Assembly (NCBI GenBank): GCA_029981435.1
Contig: JARRBB010000008.1
Span: forward strand, 1 to 44,654
DNA: 44,654 bases
Origin: Thermotogaceae bacterium
GTDB taxonomy: Bacteria > Thermotogota > Thermotogae > B21-G9 > HyVt-16
Direction of reading: 5' to 3'
Under the pieces are notes generated by a model. That model worked only from the letters and a program-made list of their open reading frames with translations. It searched no databases and was not told the DNA's origin. Shown here one piece after another: positions 25,816-35,250 of this stretch; position 1 is the stretch's first letter, and each line of letters starts with the position of its first letter. Made by a program: the position numbers and the translations under genes.

Positions 25816-26729
25816 AGATAGCGGTACTTTACGGTGGAAATTCAAGAGAACGGGAGATATCTATAAAAAGTGGAAAGTTAGTATCTGAAGCACTGAAAAA
25901 ACTGAACTACAAGGTACAGGAATTGGATACTGCAGAGCCGGTTGAAAACTGGATTGGAAATTTGAAAAATTTCGATTGTGTTTTTGTAGCTTTGCATGGA
26001 GAATTTGGAGAGGATGGGAGAATACAAGGCCTGCTGGATTTTATGAATGTTCCATACACCTGCTCGGATTCGTACACCAGCTTTGTGTGTTTTGATAAAT
26101 ACGTAACAAAACTGGTTTTAAAAACAAATGGTTTTGTGATCCCGAATTTTTTACTTTTGAAAGAACCTGCTGAGTTCCTTCCTGAAAACTTTAATTATCC
26201 TGTTGTTTTGAAGCCAAGATATGGAGGTTCAAGCATAGATGTAAAAATAGTACACAACCAACAAGAGTTTGAAAAAGTTATCGGGGAACTTCTTGAACGC
26301 AATAAACAGATGTTACTTGAAGAATTTATTGATGGAAAAGAAATAACTGTTTCTGTTATGGAAGAACCTTTTAGTTCTGAGTTGCATGTTTTTCCTATAC
26401 TCGAGTTGAGGCCGAAACGTGAGTTCTATGATTACATTGCTAAATATACAGAAGGACTTACTGAGTTTGTGGTTCCTGCGGAGATTTCCCCAGAACTTGA
26501 AAACGAAGTCAAAGAGATCGGAAAAAGAATATATGAGCTTTTCAACTGTAAAGGTGTCATTAGAATAGACGGAAAGCTTTTCAACGATAGGTTTTATATT
26601 TTTGAAATAAACACAATTCCTGGGCTCACAGAACTCAGCGATGTTCCGATATCTGCAAAAGCAGAAGGTATGAGTTACGAAGAGTTGATCGATAAAATTG
26701 TGCAATCCGCTTTAAAAAGGAGGTATTAA
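25812..26729 (+). CDS. ddl: D-alanine-D-alanine ligase
   Basis: This ATP-grasp enzyme joins two D-alanines for the peptidoglycan pentapeptide. N-terminal [15 protein letters not shown], the [16 protein letters not shown] loop, KPRYGGSS and the metal-binding end [13 protein letters not shown] are conserved. Length 305 is standard. It shares the cluster with alr, the D-Ala source, and is separated from hslV by 2 nt. Confidence 0.95.
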   Translation: MKIAVLYGGNSREREISIKSGKLVSEALKKLNYKVQELDTAEPVENWIGNLKNFDCVFVALHGEFGEDGRIQGLLDFMNVPYTCSDSYTSFVCFDKYVTKLVLKTNGFVIPNFLLLKEPAEFLPENFNYPVVLKPRYGGSSIDVKIVHNQQEFEKVIGELLERNKQMLLEEFIDGKEITVSVMEEPFSSELHVFPILELRPKREFYDYIAKYTEGLTEFVVPAEISPELENEVKEIGKRIYELFNCKGVIRIDGKLFNDRFYIFEINTIPGLTELSDVPISAKAEGMSYEELIDKIVQSALKRRY

Positions 26730-26731
26730 GA

Positions 26732-27265
26732 ATGGAATTTCACGGAACAACAATAATCGCTGTGAAAAAAAATGGAAAAACCGTGATCGCCGGCGATGGA
26801 CAGGTTACTTTTGGAAATACTGTGATGAAGGCAAATGCAAAAAAAGTCAGAAAACTCGGTGATGGAAAGGTTGTAGCAGGTTTTGCAGGTTCGGTCGCAG
26901 ACGCTTTCACTCTTTTTGAAAGATTCGAGCAAAAATTCAGAGAATCGAACGGTAATCTTTTAAGGGCTGCGGTTGAGCTCGCTAAGGACTGGAGAACAGA
27001 TAGAGTTTTAAGAAGACTTGAAGCACTGCTCGCTGTGGCTGACAGCGAACATCTTTTGATTATCTCAGGAAATGGAGAAGTAATTCAACCTGATGAGGAT
27101 GTCGTGGCCATTGGTTCTGGTGGACCTTACGCCCTTGCTGCCGCGAAGGCTTTGATAAGAAATACTGATCTTGATGCCAGAGAAATCGCGTTGAAATCTC
27201 TGGAAATAGCAAGTGAGATCTGTATTTACACTAACAATTCTTTCTCTGTCGAGGAGGTCGGATAA
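26732..27265 (+). CDS. hslV: ATP-dependent protease peptidase subunit HslV (ClpQ)
   Basis: HslV is the proteasome-like threonine protease that forms dodecamers and works with HslU. The catalytic threonine is T6 after a five-residue propeptide MEFHG, with [21 protein letters not shown] following. [14 protein letters not shown] and the C-terminus [15 protein letters not shown] are family signatures. Length is 177 residues. hslU follows 2 nt later. Confidence 0.97.
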   Translation: MEFHGTTIIAVKKNGKTVIAGDGQVTFGNTVMKANAKKVRKLGDGKVVAGFAGSVADAFTLFERFEQKFRESNGNLLRAAVELAKDWRTDRVLRRLEALLAVADSEHLLIISGNGEVIQPDEDVVAIGSGGPYALAAAKALIRNTDLDAREIALKSLEIASEICIYTNNSFSVEEVG

Positions 27266-27267
27266 AA

Positions 27268-28677
27268 TTGAGTAAGAACGATTTTAGAAGGATAGATGAG
27301 ATGACACCAAGGGAAATTGTGAAAGAGCTCGACAAATATATCGTTGGCCAGGATGATGCCAAAAAGGCTGTAGCGATAGCTTTGAGAAACAGAATAAGAA
27401 GACAAAAACTTCCAGAAGAAATACGTAAAGAAGTAGTCCCAAAAAACATATTGATGATAGGGCCAACAGGGGTTGGAAAGACTGAGATAGCTCGAAGAGT
27501 TGCACAGCTTTCTGGCTCACCTTTTTTGAAGGTAGAAGCTACTCGTTTTACGGAGGTTGGATATGTTGGGAAATCTGTGGATTCAATGATAAGAGAACTC
27601 GTTGAAATGAGTGTGAATATGGTTAAGCAAGAGATGATAGAAGAGGTAGAAGAAAAGGCTAAAGAATTGGTTGAAGAGAGGATCCTTGATGTACTGGTTC
27701 CTGAAAGTAAGCAAAAGCAAGTTCCTCAAGGGTTATTCGGCATTTTTCAAGGCCTCGAATCACAACAGCGCTATGATCCTGAAAAGGTGAGGAATGCTCG
27801 AAAAAGGCGTGAAGAGATGAAAGAAAAATTGAAAGCTGGCGAAATCGAAGACCTTGAGATAGAAATAGAGATAGAAGAAACAAAACAACCATTTATGGGA
27901 ATGGTTGGTGGTATGGAATTGGAAGAAATCGGAATAGATTTGCAGAACATGTTCGGAAACTTTATGCCCAAGATGAAAAAGAAAAGAAGGATTAAGGTTT
28001 CTGAAGCGAGAAAAATTCTTCTTCCATTGGAAGCAGAAAAGTTGATAGATATGGATAAGGCTGTTCAGGAAGGATTAGAAAGGGCACAGCAAAGAGGAAT
28101 AATATTTTTAGATGAAATTGATAAAGTCGTTTCACGTAACACCACATCTGGTCCAGATGTTTCGAGAGAAGGTGTTCAAAGAGATTTACTCCCAATAGTT
28201 GAAGGAACAACCATAATGACGAAATATGGACCAGTTAAAACGGATTATATACTTTTTATTGCCGCAGGTGCATTCCACATTTCCAAACCCTCTGACCTGA
28301 TACCGGAGCTTCAAGGAAGGTTTCCAATAAGAGTAGAATTGAATCCTCTTACGGAAAAGGATTTTTACAGGATACTGGTTGAGCCAGAAAATGCCATCAC
28401 AAAACAGTACATCTACCTTTTGGAAACAGAAGGAGTGGAACTCGTTTTCACAGAAGATGGTTTGATGGAAATAGCAAAAATCGCTTATTCACTCAATCAA
28501 AGACTTGAGAACATCGGAGCGAGAAGATTATATACGGTTATAGAAAAAGTACTTGAGGATGTATCATTTGAGGCACCAGAAATAGAAGGAAAGAGATTCG
28601 AAGTCAATGCCGAGTATGTTAGAAGTAAGCTTTCATCGATAGTACAGGATGATGATCTGAGTTCTTACATACTGTAA
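27268..28677 (+). CDS. hslU: ATP-dependent protease ATPase subunit HslU (ClpY)
   Basis: HslU is the AAA+ unfoldase that feeds substrates to HslV. Residues 12-22 ([11 protein letters not shown]) and [19 protein letters not shown] are classic. Walker A is GPTGVGKT (65-72) and Walker B is IIFLDEIDK. Between them is the long I-domain (about 110-245) with an unusually acidic stretch ([13 protein letters not shown]). The C-terminus ends SSYIL, the tail that docks into HslV. The start is TTG with GGAGG upstream. Length 469 is normal. Confidence 0.97.
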   Translation: MSKNDFRRIDEMTPREIVKELDKYIVGQDDAKKAVAIALRNRIRRQKLPEEIRKEVVPKNILMIGPTGVGKTEIARRVAQLSGSPFLKVEATRFTEVGYVGKSVDSMIRELVEMSVNMVKQEMIEEVEEKAKELVEERILDVLVPESKQKQVPQGLFGIFQGLESQQRYDPEKVRNARKRREEMKEKLKAGEIEDLEIEIEIEETKQPFMGMVGGMELEEIGIDLQNMFGNFMPKMKKKRRIKVSEARKILLPLEAEKLIDMDKAVQEGLERAQQRGIIFLDEIDKVVSRNTTSGPDVSREGVQRDLLPIVEGTTIMTKYGPVKTDYILFIAAGAFHISKPSDLIPELQGRFPIRVELNPLTEKDFYRILVEPENAITKQYIYLLETEGVELVFTEDGLMEIAKIAYSLNQRLENIGARRLYTVIEKVLEDVSFEAPEIEGKRFEVNAEYVRSKLSSIVQDDDLSSYIL

Positions 28678-28679
28678 AA

Positions 28680-29747
28680 ATGAAACGAACAGATCTAATA
28701 TCACTGAACCTCTTTGGAGATTTTTCGCCATCAGAAGTTGAAATATTAATGGAGAGCTCGTTTGAACCGAGCTCTCCATTTATTCATGAACAGTTCAAAG
28801 ATGAAAGTCTTAACCGTAAACTTGATAATTATTTAAAGAAGTTCAATAAAAAAATCCTTGAAAAGGAGATAGAAAAAATAGAAAGTTCCGATGTTGAGAT
28901 ATTGACTTTCTGGGACGATGAATATCCACCTTTTTTAAGAGAAATTCCATCACCTCCAATATTGCTTTATTGCAAAGGAGAAATTGAGCTTTTAAAGACT
29001 GAATTAACAATGGCAGTTGTTGGTACAAGAAAGCCGACATCTTATGGGAAAAAAATCGCAAGAGACCTAACTTCGGAACTTGTAAAACTTGGGTTTATAG
29101 TAGTTAGCGGTGTGGCAGCGGGAATAGATACCATTGCTCATCTGACGGCTGTAGAAAATTCTGGAAAAACCATAGGTATTTTAGGCTGTGGAATTAACAT
29201 CGTTTATCCTTCGCATAATTCGAAGGTTTATAGTCTGATAGCGGAGAATGGTTGTTTAATATCTGAATACCCATTGAACACTCCTCCTTTTAAACACAAT
29301 TTTCCAAGAAGAAATCGCATAATTGCTGGTATGTCTATGGGAACGCTGGTCATAGAAGCGGGTGAAAGAAGTGGCTCTTTAATAACTGCAAGACTGGCTT
29401 TGGAATACAATCGGAATGTTTTTTCTGTACCTGGAAATATAAATTCACCCATGAGTACAGGGACAAACAGGTTGATAAAATTTGGAGCCAAGATTACCAC
29501 TTGCGTTGAAGATATAAAAGAAGAGTACCCTTATTTAAGTTTCAAAAATGATTCCAGAGAAACTATTGAAGAATTATCAAAGGATGAACAGGTATTGATA
29601 GAGAAAATAAAAGAGGGGCAGAATGAATTCGATACACTTTTAAATTCCATGGGGTGGGATTTTTCGAAGCTCTCTGAGGTTTTGACACAACTCGAAATAA
29701 AAGGATTTATTACAAGAGAGGGAGGAAGGTTCACAGCAGGTATATGA
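28680..29747 (+). CDS. dprA: DNA-processing protein DprA
   Basis: DprA binds single-stranded DNA and loads RecA during transformation. The extended Rossmann fold has MAVVGTRKPTSYG, SGVAAGIDTIAH, GCGINIVYPS, SEYPLNTPP, NFPRRNRIIAGMS and VIEAGERSGSLITA. A C-terminal winged-helix segment (about 300-355) resembles the DML1-like domain. An N-terminal region of about 85 residues is poorly conserved and charged. Length 355. It follows hslU by 2 nt and overlaps the next gene by 4. Confidence 0.94.
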   Translation: MKRTDLISLNLFGDFSPSEVEILMESSFEPSSPFIHEQFKDESLNRKLDNYLKKFNKKILEKEIEKIESSDVEILTFWDDEYPPFLREIPSPPILLYCKGEIELLKTELTMAVVGTRKPTSYGKKIARDLTSELVKLGFIVVSGVAAGIDTIAHLTAVENSGKTIGILGCGINIVYPSHNSKVYSLIAENGCLISEYPLNTPPFKHNFPRRNRIIAGMSMGTLVIEAGERSGSLITARLALEYNRNVFSVPGNINSPMSTGTNRLIKFGAKITTCVEDIKEEYPYLSFKNDSRETIEELSKDEQVLIEKIKEGQNEFDTLLNSMGWDFSKLSEVLTQLEIKGFITREGGRFTAGI

Positions 29748-30358
29748 TTAAAAAAATCAGTCTTTTTGCAGTCCTTTTGCTGGTTGCTTTTAATGGATTC
29801 TCTATGAATTTCATAATTGGGGGTGGTTATCAGTTTTCAACAGAAAAATTTCAGCCTGCCGGCTGGAATGTAAATCTTGGTCTGGGTGATAAACTTGGGG
29901 ATGAGGTACTCTTCGATGTGACATTCAATCTCAATGCAACCACAACTTCTTCTCCTTCTCCAACAGATTATCTTATGTTCAATCTTGATACATACATTCC
30001 TCTTATTGGAAGAAATAAAGATTCTAATTTCAAAGCAGGACCTTTTTTATCAATCGAGTACGGTAATTTTCATTCGTATGATTCAACGGAAGTTTCATGG
30101 AATTCTTCTGCCGGTGTGGGTGCCTTTTTCAGTTATAAATACAAGCCATGGGAATTGACCCTGTCTTTCTCTTATCCTGTTGACCAGTTTGACTCGCTGA
30201 ATGAATTGAGTATAGAAAATCTGGCTGATTTTTTTGAGCTGAGGGCGAGATTTTTTATAAGCAGTTTGTACAGAAATTTCATTGATGAATTCTTCATAGA
30301 ATTGAATTTATCGACCAGAAGAAGAAGGATCTCGGTATCTTTTTCAGAGCCGTTTTGA
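29744..30358 (+). CDS. exported beta-barrel-like protein, unknown function
   Basis: This 204-residue protein has a clear N-terminal signal peptide (MIKKISLFAVLLLVAFNGFS). It is followed by alternating aromatic and polar strands typical of outer-membrane beta-barrels (FIIGGGYQFS, WNVNLGLGD, VLFDVTFNLNATT, SAGVGAFFSYKYK, WELTLSFSY) and ends with phenylalanine. No family is recognised. In Thermotogota it would sit in the outer sheath. It overlaps dprA by 4 nt, which ties an envelope protein to the alr-topA-hslUV cluster. Its compact size suggests an 8- to 10-stranded barrel. Confidence 0.6.
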   Translation: MIKKISLFAVLLLVAFNGFSMNFIIGGGYQFSTEKFQPAGWNVNLGLGDKLGDEVLFDVTFNLNATTTSSPSPTDYLMFNLDTYIPLIGRNKDSNFKAGPFLSIEYGNFHSYDSTEVSWNSSAGVGAFFSYKYKPWELTLSFSYPVDQFDSLNELSIENLADFFELRARFFISSLYRNFIDEFFIELNLSTRRRRISVSFSEPF

Positions 30359-30368
30359 GGGTGAAAGT

Positions 30369-31052
30369 ATGAATTACAGACATAGAATTCTTTTATTGAT
30401 AATCCTTTTCTTATTTACTTTTATTTTTTCTGAGGAATTCTATAATAGGTTCTCTTTTGGTGTTGAATCAAGAGGTTCTGTTTACGGATTGATACCATTT
30501 GCAAATCACTTTTATTTAAAGGCGGGATATCCATGGAGCGGTGTTGGTTTCAACGTGGATTTTGGGGCTGATTTTTTTCCAGCTATTTGTGGTGATATTG
30601 AATTTAGCCTTAAAAAACCACTTTCAAATTTCTTTGCCGATTTTATGGTTGAAATTGAATATCAAAATTTAGGAATGAGAAGTGGTTTAGAAATAGAATT
30701 TGAAGATTTTTCACAGGATGAGAAAGGAAGATTTTATTACGTGTTTGGACCATACTTTGAACTGAATGGGGTAAAATTCTCTGTTGATTTCAGATATCAT
30801 TTTTTGAGTGTGATTTACGATGAAGTGGATTCTTTCTACTATAACTGGCCCTCTCCGGTTTCAGAGGATCTTATGTCTATGAGCAATATAGATTTCAGAC
30901 TATCTTATATTCTGTTTGGAGATAAATTCAACAGCAAAGTGAATATGAAGATATTCGGTGGGTATAAATTAGGCCTCGCCTGGTCTTCTTATCTTGGCGA
31001 GGCCCTTTACAGACCCAATAAATTCTATTTTGGAATAATGTTTGGAATCTAA
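30369..31052 (+). CDS. exported beta-barrel-like protein, unknown function
   Basis: This 227-residue protein has a signal peptide (ILLLIILFLFTFIFS) and repeated amphipathic strands (FSFGVESRGSVYG, FYLKAGYPWSGVGFNVDFG, KFSVDFRYHFLSV, FRLSYILFGD, KFYFGIMFGI). It is the size and style of a small outer-sheath barrel and is probably related in fold to the preceding protein. It is the last gene of the cluster, 10 nt after its neighbour, and converges on nusA with only 1 bp between the stop codons. A perfect 9-bp inverted repeat lies within its 3' end. Confidence 0.6.
   Translation: MNYRHRILLLIILFLFTFIFSEEFYNRFSFGVESRGSVYGLIPFANHFYLKAGYPWSGVGFNVDFGADFFPAICGDIEFSLKKPLSNFFADFMVEIEYQNLGMRSGLEIEFEDFSQDEKGRFYYVFGPYFELNGVKFSVDFRYHFLSVIYDEVDSFYYNWPSPVSEDLMSMSNIDFRLSYILFGDKFNSKVNMKIFGGYKLGLAWSSYLGEALYRPNKFYFGIMFGI
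30972..31004 (+). other. inverted repeat inside the 3' end of the second barrel gene
   Basis: GGCCTCGCC (30972-30980) and GGCGAGGCC (30996-31004) form a perfect 9-bp stem with a 15-nt loop, within the coding sequence for GLAWSSYLGEA. There is no real T-run, only CTTTAC. Because the two operons converge with a 1-bp gap and no ordinary terminator, this hairpin is a possible 3'-end structure for one of the transcripts. Confidence 0.45.
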
Positions 31053-31053
31053 T

Positions 31054-32094
31054 TCAATTTATTTCTTTCATCACAGGTTTTATATCAATCTTCCAACCTG
31101 TCAATTTTGCTGCGAGTCGTGCATTCTGTCCGCCCTTACCTATTGCAAGAGAAAGTTGCGTCGGTGAAACATAAACTCTTGCTGATCTGCTCTCTGGATC
31201 AAGAATCTGAACATCGATCACTTTTGCCGGTGATAAGGCATTTGCTATAAGATCTTTGGGATCATCTGACCATTTTACAACATCTATTTTCTCGTTTTTC
31301 AATTCTCTTATGATGTTGTTTATTCTGTTACCGTTTTCACCTATACATGCACCGATAGGATCAACCAAATGATTGTTCGACTTAACGGCAACTTTACTTC
31401 GAGTTCCTGCCTCACGTGCGACCTTTACCACTTCTACAACCCCTTCATCGATCTCGGGAACTTCAAGTCTCAAAAGTCCGATCAGGAGTTCTGGAGCCTT
31501 TCTTGAGACTATTATCAAAGGCCCCTTTCCCTTTTTTCGTACATCGGTTATGTAAACTTTTATAAAATCTCCAGCTTGTATTTCTTCTGATGGTATCCAT
31601 TCAGTTCTTGGAAAAAATGTTTCCAATCTTCCGATTCTTATATCAGCACCGGTCTCAGTAATCCTTATAACTTCGGCGGTTGTTACCGTTCCTATCATAT
31701 TAGAATACTGCTTAAAAAGATTTTCTTTTTCTATTTCCCTTATTTTCTGTATCAGGACCTGTTTTGCTGTTTGAGCTGCTATTCTTCCAAATTTTTTAAT
31801 ATTTAGTTTTCTTTTAACTATATCACCTATCTCGGCTTTAACATCGAGCTTTTGCGCTTCTTCAAGGTTTATCTGAGTGTTTTCATCTTCAACATTTTCG
31901 ACCACTTCTAAAAGTTGGTACACTTCTATTTCACCTGTCATGCGGTTTATAATTATTTCAACATTCTTGGTTTTACCGAAATTTTTTTTGTAGGCACTCA
32001 GAAGAGCTTTTTCGAGTATATCTATGAGTTCATCCTTTGCAATCCCCTTCTCTTCTTCGAGCTGTTCAATTGCTTCAAGCAAGTTTATGTTCAT
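31054..32094 (-). CDS. nusA: transcription termination/antitermination factor NusA
   Basis: NusA binds RNA polymerase and nascent RNA and influences pausing, termination and antitermination. The 346-residue protein has the N-terminal RNAP-binding domain (MNINLLEAIEQLEEEKGI), an S1 domain (IGTVTTAEVIRITETGADIRI), and two KH domains with GACIGENGNRINNII and LAIGKGGQNARLAAKLTGW. It lacks the acidic C-terminal repeats of E. coli NusA, as is normal for Thermotogota. rimP is 22 nt upstream in the classical rimP-nusA order. Confidence 0.96.
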   Translation of the reverse strand: MNINLLEAIEQLEEEKGIAKDELIDILEKALLSAYKKNFGKTKNVEIIINRMTGEIEVYQLLEVVENVEDENTQINLEEAQKLDVKAEIGDIVKRKLNIKKFGRIAAQTAKQVLIQKIREIEKENLFKQYSNMIGTVTTAEVIRITETGADIRIGRLETFFPRTEWIPSEEIQAGDFIKVYITDVRKKGKGPLIIVSRKAPELLIGLLRLEVPEIDEGVVEVVKVAREAGTRSKVAVKSNNHLVDPIGACIGENGNRINNIIRELKNEKIDVVKWSDDPKDLIANALSPAKVIDVQILDPESRSARVYVSPTQLSLAIGKGGQNARLAAKLTGWKIDIKPVMKEIN

Positions 32095-32116
32095 TTTTTA
32101 GCACCTCCTCACCTGA

Positions 32117-32599
32117 TCAAAAATCTATCTCAAGATTTGATTTTGATATTAGTTCAACCGGTACTTCAAAAACTTGACCTGTATCTTTTTCTTCAACAAA
32201 TAGAGTTTTCTTTTTCTCATCGTATTCTTGAATATAACCAACTATAACCTTTCTTTTTGAAACAAATTCTTTCAAAACAAATTTAGCAAGATTACCTTTG
32301 AATCTTATGTAATCCTTTATGCCTCTTAAAGGTCTGTCCATACCAGGAGACGAAACTTCAAGAGTATAAGAATGTTCTATAATGTTCATTTCATCAAGTA
32401 AAGGATCAATCCTTTTCGAAACGACTTCACAATCTTCAATGCTTATGTATCCGTCTTCTTTGTCTATGAAGATTGTGAGTACCCATCCTCTACTACCTTT
32501 TGCAAATTTGACATCGAATATCTCAAATCCCATCTCTTTCACAACATTTTCAAGTGATTCTCTAACCCTATTTTCCACTTCTTCGCGATTTGCGTACAT
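32117..32599 (-). CDS. rimP: ribosome maturation factor RimP
   Basis: RimP assists 30S subunit maturation. It has an N-terminal alpha/beta domain (EVENRVRESLENVVKEMG, FDVKF) and a C-terminal SH3-like domain, with YTLEVSSPGMDRPL as the family signature. I chose ATG at 32599 (MYANREEVENR), which lies 6 nt after AAGGTG and gives 160 residues; ATG codons at 32605 and 32614 overlap or precede that site. It is cotranscribed with nusA. Confidence 0.94.
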   Translation of the reverse strand: MYANREEVENRVRESLENVVKEMGFEIFDVKFAKGSRGWVLTIFIDKEDGYISIEDCEVVSKRIDPLLDEMNIIEHSYTLEVSSPGMDRPLRGIKDYIRFKGNLAKFVLKEFVSKRKVIVGYIQEYDEKKKTLFVEEKDTGQVFEVPVELISKSNLEIDF

Positions 32600-32626
32600 T
32601 TTCATCACCTTCAAAGTATAAATAAA

Positions 32627-32657
32627 TTTCGAGGGCTTAAGCCCTCGAAATCTTTTT
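32627..32657 (-). terminator. terminator of the tspO-Rieske operon
   Basis: A perfect 24-nt palindrome with 10-bp arms, TTTCGAGGGC and GCCCTCGAAA around TTAA (32627-32650), lies 32 bp past the Rieske stop. On the minus strand it is followed by AAATTTATTTATA, a weak U-tract. On the plus strand TCTTTTTC follows, so it may work in either direction. Confidence 0.7.
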
Positions 32658-32681
32658 CAAATCCAATTTTAACAGAAAGTT

Positions 32682-33668
32682 TTATGATTGTAAAGGGTCA
32701 TGTTTTTCAGTGTTTTTGAATTCTTCTCTTTTCTTTCTGTATTCCAGTATTAGTTTATCGCCATGTATGAGATTTTCTCGCATGTACAATTCGCTCTTTT
32801 TAGGTATCTGTGTTTCGACAACTCTCTTATCTTGATGAAATACAAATTTATTGAAAGGAATTCCCAGAGTAGCTATCAGCTTATTCAAAAATTTGCTCCC
32901 TGTGAACCTAACATAGAATCTCAGGTAAATCATCGTGTTTTCTTCATCGATCGGGACGAAAGCCGCTGTAACTCTTATTTTGTCAGCTATATGATTTTGC
33001 CAGATGTTTGGAAATTTGAATTCAAGATAGACTTTATCATCTTCTATTTTCAAGTCTTCAGCTTTTTTTGGTGGTGTACCATCATCAATGCGATTGAATG
33101 CATAAAAATAGAAGAGAGTATCGTTTATCCATTTTACAACCGGTCCATCGGCTACCGTTTTATTTCCTCTACCTATAGTGTTGTAATGAACAAAAGGCAG
33201 ATGAAATGGATCAAGCTGATTTTCAATAGCCCTTGAATAATGAACATTCCAGACTTCTTTGAATTCGGCATATGAAAGTTTAGAATCTATATCGTCGAAG
33301 TATTCAGGATCGTATGTGGGTTTAGAATCGCCATACCACAACCATATAAAATCTGCAAGTTCATAAGTTTGATAAGATTTGACCCTAAAATTTTTTGGAA
33401 CTGGTGTATTCCTACCGAGCGCGGGTATTGTCTTCACCTTACCGCTGGAGTCGTATTCAAAACCATGAAAAGGACATGCAATTAAATCCTCTTTAATTTT
33501 TCCATGAGAGATACTTGCACCTCTATGACAGCATATATCGGATATACAATTGATCCCACCACTGCTGTCCCTCCAGAAGGCTAATTTTTCTCCAAATCTT
33601 GTTACACCGACCGGTTTGTTTTTAACCTCTTTACTTGATAAAACAACATACCAGTGATTTTTGATCAT
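32682..33668 (-). CDS. Rieske [2Fe-2S] non-heme iron oxygenase (PaO/vanillate demethylase-like)
   Basis: These enzymes use O2 and electrons to hydroxylate, demethylate or cleave ring compounds. The Rieske cluster ligands are C46-x-H48 (ICCHRGA) and C65-x2-H68 (ACPFHGF). The mononuclear iron site has D152, H155 and H160 in QLDPFHLPFVHYNTIG, the standard pattern with bridging Asp and two His. The end AAFVPIDEENTMIYLRFY and DKRVVETQIP match pheophorbide-a oxygenase/vanillate-demethylase relatives. Length is 328 residues. All ligands are intact, so it should be active. That is odd in a presumed anaerobe. It is the last gene of a five-gene operon; no dedicated reductase is present. Confidence 0.88.
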   Translation of the reverse strand: MIKNHWYVVLSSKEVKNKPVGVTRFGEKLAFWRDSSGGINCISDICCHRGASISHGKIKEDLIACPFHGFEYDSSGKVKTIPALGRNTPVPKNFRVKSYQTYELADFIWLWYGDSKPTYDPEYFDDIDSKLSYAEFKEVWNVHYSRAIENQLDPFHLPFVHYNTIGRGNKTVADGPVVKWINDTLFYFYAFNRIDDGTPPKKAEDLKIEDDKVYLEFKFPNIWQNHIADKIRVTAAFVPIDEENTMIYLRFYVRFTGSKFLNKLIATLGIPFNKFVFHQDKRVVETQIPKKSELYMRENLIHGDKLILEYRKKREEFKNTEKHDPLQS

Positions 33669-33672
33669 CTTG

Positions 33673-35250
33673 TCACCTCATTAATATCTTTTTTGCTGCC
33701 AGTTTGCCGGTAAGTATTGACATCGGCACACCAGCGGGACTATAGACCCATTGCCCTGCCTGAAAAATATTCGGAAAAGGTGTCATAACGGAACGATTGA
33801 TTCGATATAGTCTGTTCACAACCGGTATGCTATCAAATGCCCAACCGGTAATAGCTCCCTCAGATGTTCCAACTCTTTTTTGGACACTCAGAGGGGAAAG
33901 AGAAAAAGATCTTATAAGTTTCGTTTTTAGAAATGGATAAATTGTGTTCGAGAGGGTTTCGATAACAAGTTTTTCAATCTCAGCTTTAAATTCTTCATAC
34001 CAGCCAGCCTCTTCAACTTTTTTAAACAACTCATAATCTGCTAAGAAATTTACAATCACACCGGTTTTATCCTCAGGAATCATATTTGGATCTTTAAGAC
34101 CCGGAATAGAAATTTCGAAAGTGTTGAACTGAACAAATTTTTTGACCCAGTTAAGGACATCTTGTTTTTTCAAAGAAGTATCCATGAGTTTATATAATTC
34201 ACTTCTGCGTATTCCATCAAGGCCTTTTCTGGAGGGTGTATAGAAAAAATGACCTGTAGAAATTTTTCCGAACGTTTCAACTGGTTCATCAACCTCCAGG
34301 AAAACTTCGAAAATAGAATCACCACCACGACAACTTAGAACTTTTCTTTTAGTTTCTTCTACTTTTTTTCTTAAATTTGGATTCAGATTATCAGTTTCTA
34401 AAATCGAATAAAATGTCTTCATATCTGCTGTCCAGATCAAACTTTTGTACTCATATATTTCACCGTTCTGGTCTTTCAATAGATTCTTATCTGCAACAAT
34501 CTTTACGATTTCGGTTTCTTTGGAAATTTCTCCACCATTTTCAAGTATTTTTCTTTCAAGTGCTTCTGGTAGTTTACCAGTTCCACCCCTTGGATAAAAA
34601 TAATCCAGATACATTGAAAAATATCCGAGTGCAAAAAATGCAGGTGTGTTCTTGAAAAAATGCTGTGAAATAACATCTCTTAAAGAAGGAGTTTTGATTA
34701 TATTTTCAAGATATTTTTCAACTGGCATACTCATAGTATTTATTTTGAATAATGTAAAAATCAAACTTGGCAACCATGGTAATAGTTTTTTGAAGATGTA
34801 ATCCCTGTCTTTTTTAAGATTTTTAAATTCGGGATTTTCGATTCTATACATGGTATCAACGTATCGAGTAACTTTTCTTATCACCTTTATGATTGCGTTG
34901 ATTTCATCTTTGCTTTCAGGATAAAACTTTGATAGAAGCTCCTTGTAATCGTTCAAACTATTAATATCTTCAATATTGATGACTTCATCTTCTATTCCAA
35001 TTGACACATAGCTTTTCAAAAATTCAATATCGAGATCGAGTTCTTTTACCATTGGAATTACAATTCCGGTGTTTTCAATAGCTTTTATTCCTGCGTCAAA
35101 ATAAAATCCATCGCGTTCAAATGTGTTCACAAGGCCGCCACATTTTTCGTTTTTTTCTATCAAAATTACTTTTTTACCTGCTTTGGAAATATAAGTGGCA
35201 GCCGTAAGCCCTGCTACACCACCACCTACAACAATAACATCATATTTCAT
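33673..35250 (-). CDS. FAD-dependent oxidoreductase, phytoene desaturase / carotenoid isomerase / retinol saturase-like
   Basis: This 525-residue flavoprotein has the dinucleotide motif VVGGGVAGLTAATYISKAG (residues 7-25) followed by EKNEKCGGLVNTFERDGFYFDAG, typical of the CrtI/CrtISO superfamily. The C-terminal FAD loop is AGQWVYSPAGVPMSILTGKLAA. Relatives saturate, desaturate or isomerise polyene isoprenoids. A substrate cannot be assigned, and no crtB or crtE is in the window. The gene overlaps the SDR gene by 4 nt and is 4 nt from the Rieske gene. Confidence 0.82.
   Translation of the reverse strand: MKYDVIVVGGGVAGLTAATYISKAGKKVILIEKNEKCGGLVNTFERDGFYFDAGIKAIENTGIVIPMVKELDLDIEFLKSYVSIGIEDEVINIEDINSLNDYKELLSKFYPESKDEINAIIKVIRKVTRYVDTMYRIENPEFKNLKKDRDYIFKKLLPWLPSLIFTLFKINTMSMPVEKYLENIIKTPSLRDVISQHFFKNTPAFFALGYFSMYLDYFYPRGGTGKLPEALERKILENGGEISKETEIVKIVADKNLLKDQNGEIYEYKSLIWTADMKTFYSILETDNLNPNLRKKVEETKRKVLSCRGGDSIFEVFLEVDEPVETFGKISTGHFFYTPSRKGLDGIRRSELYKLMDTSLKKQDVLNWVKKFVQFNTFEISIPGLKDPNMIPEDKTGVIVNFLADYELFKKVEEAGWYEEFKAEIEKLVIETLSNTIYPFLKTKLIRSFSLSPLSVQKRVGTSEGAITGWAFDSIPVVNRLYRINRSVMTPFPNIFQAGQWVYSPAGVPMSILTGKLAAKKILMR

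Noticed and set aside
30972-31004. Hairpin as a normal Rho-independent terminator
   Set aside because: It is inside the coding sequence, has a 15-nt loop and lacks a T-run on either strand.
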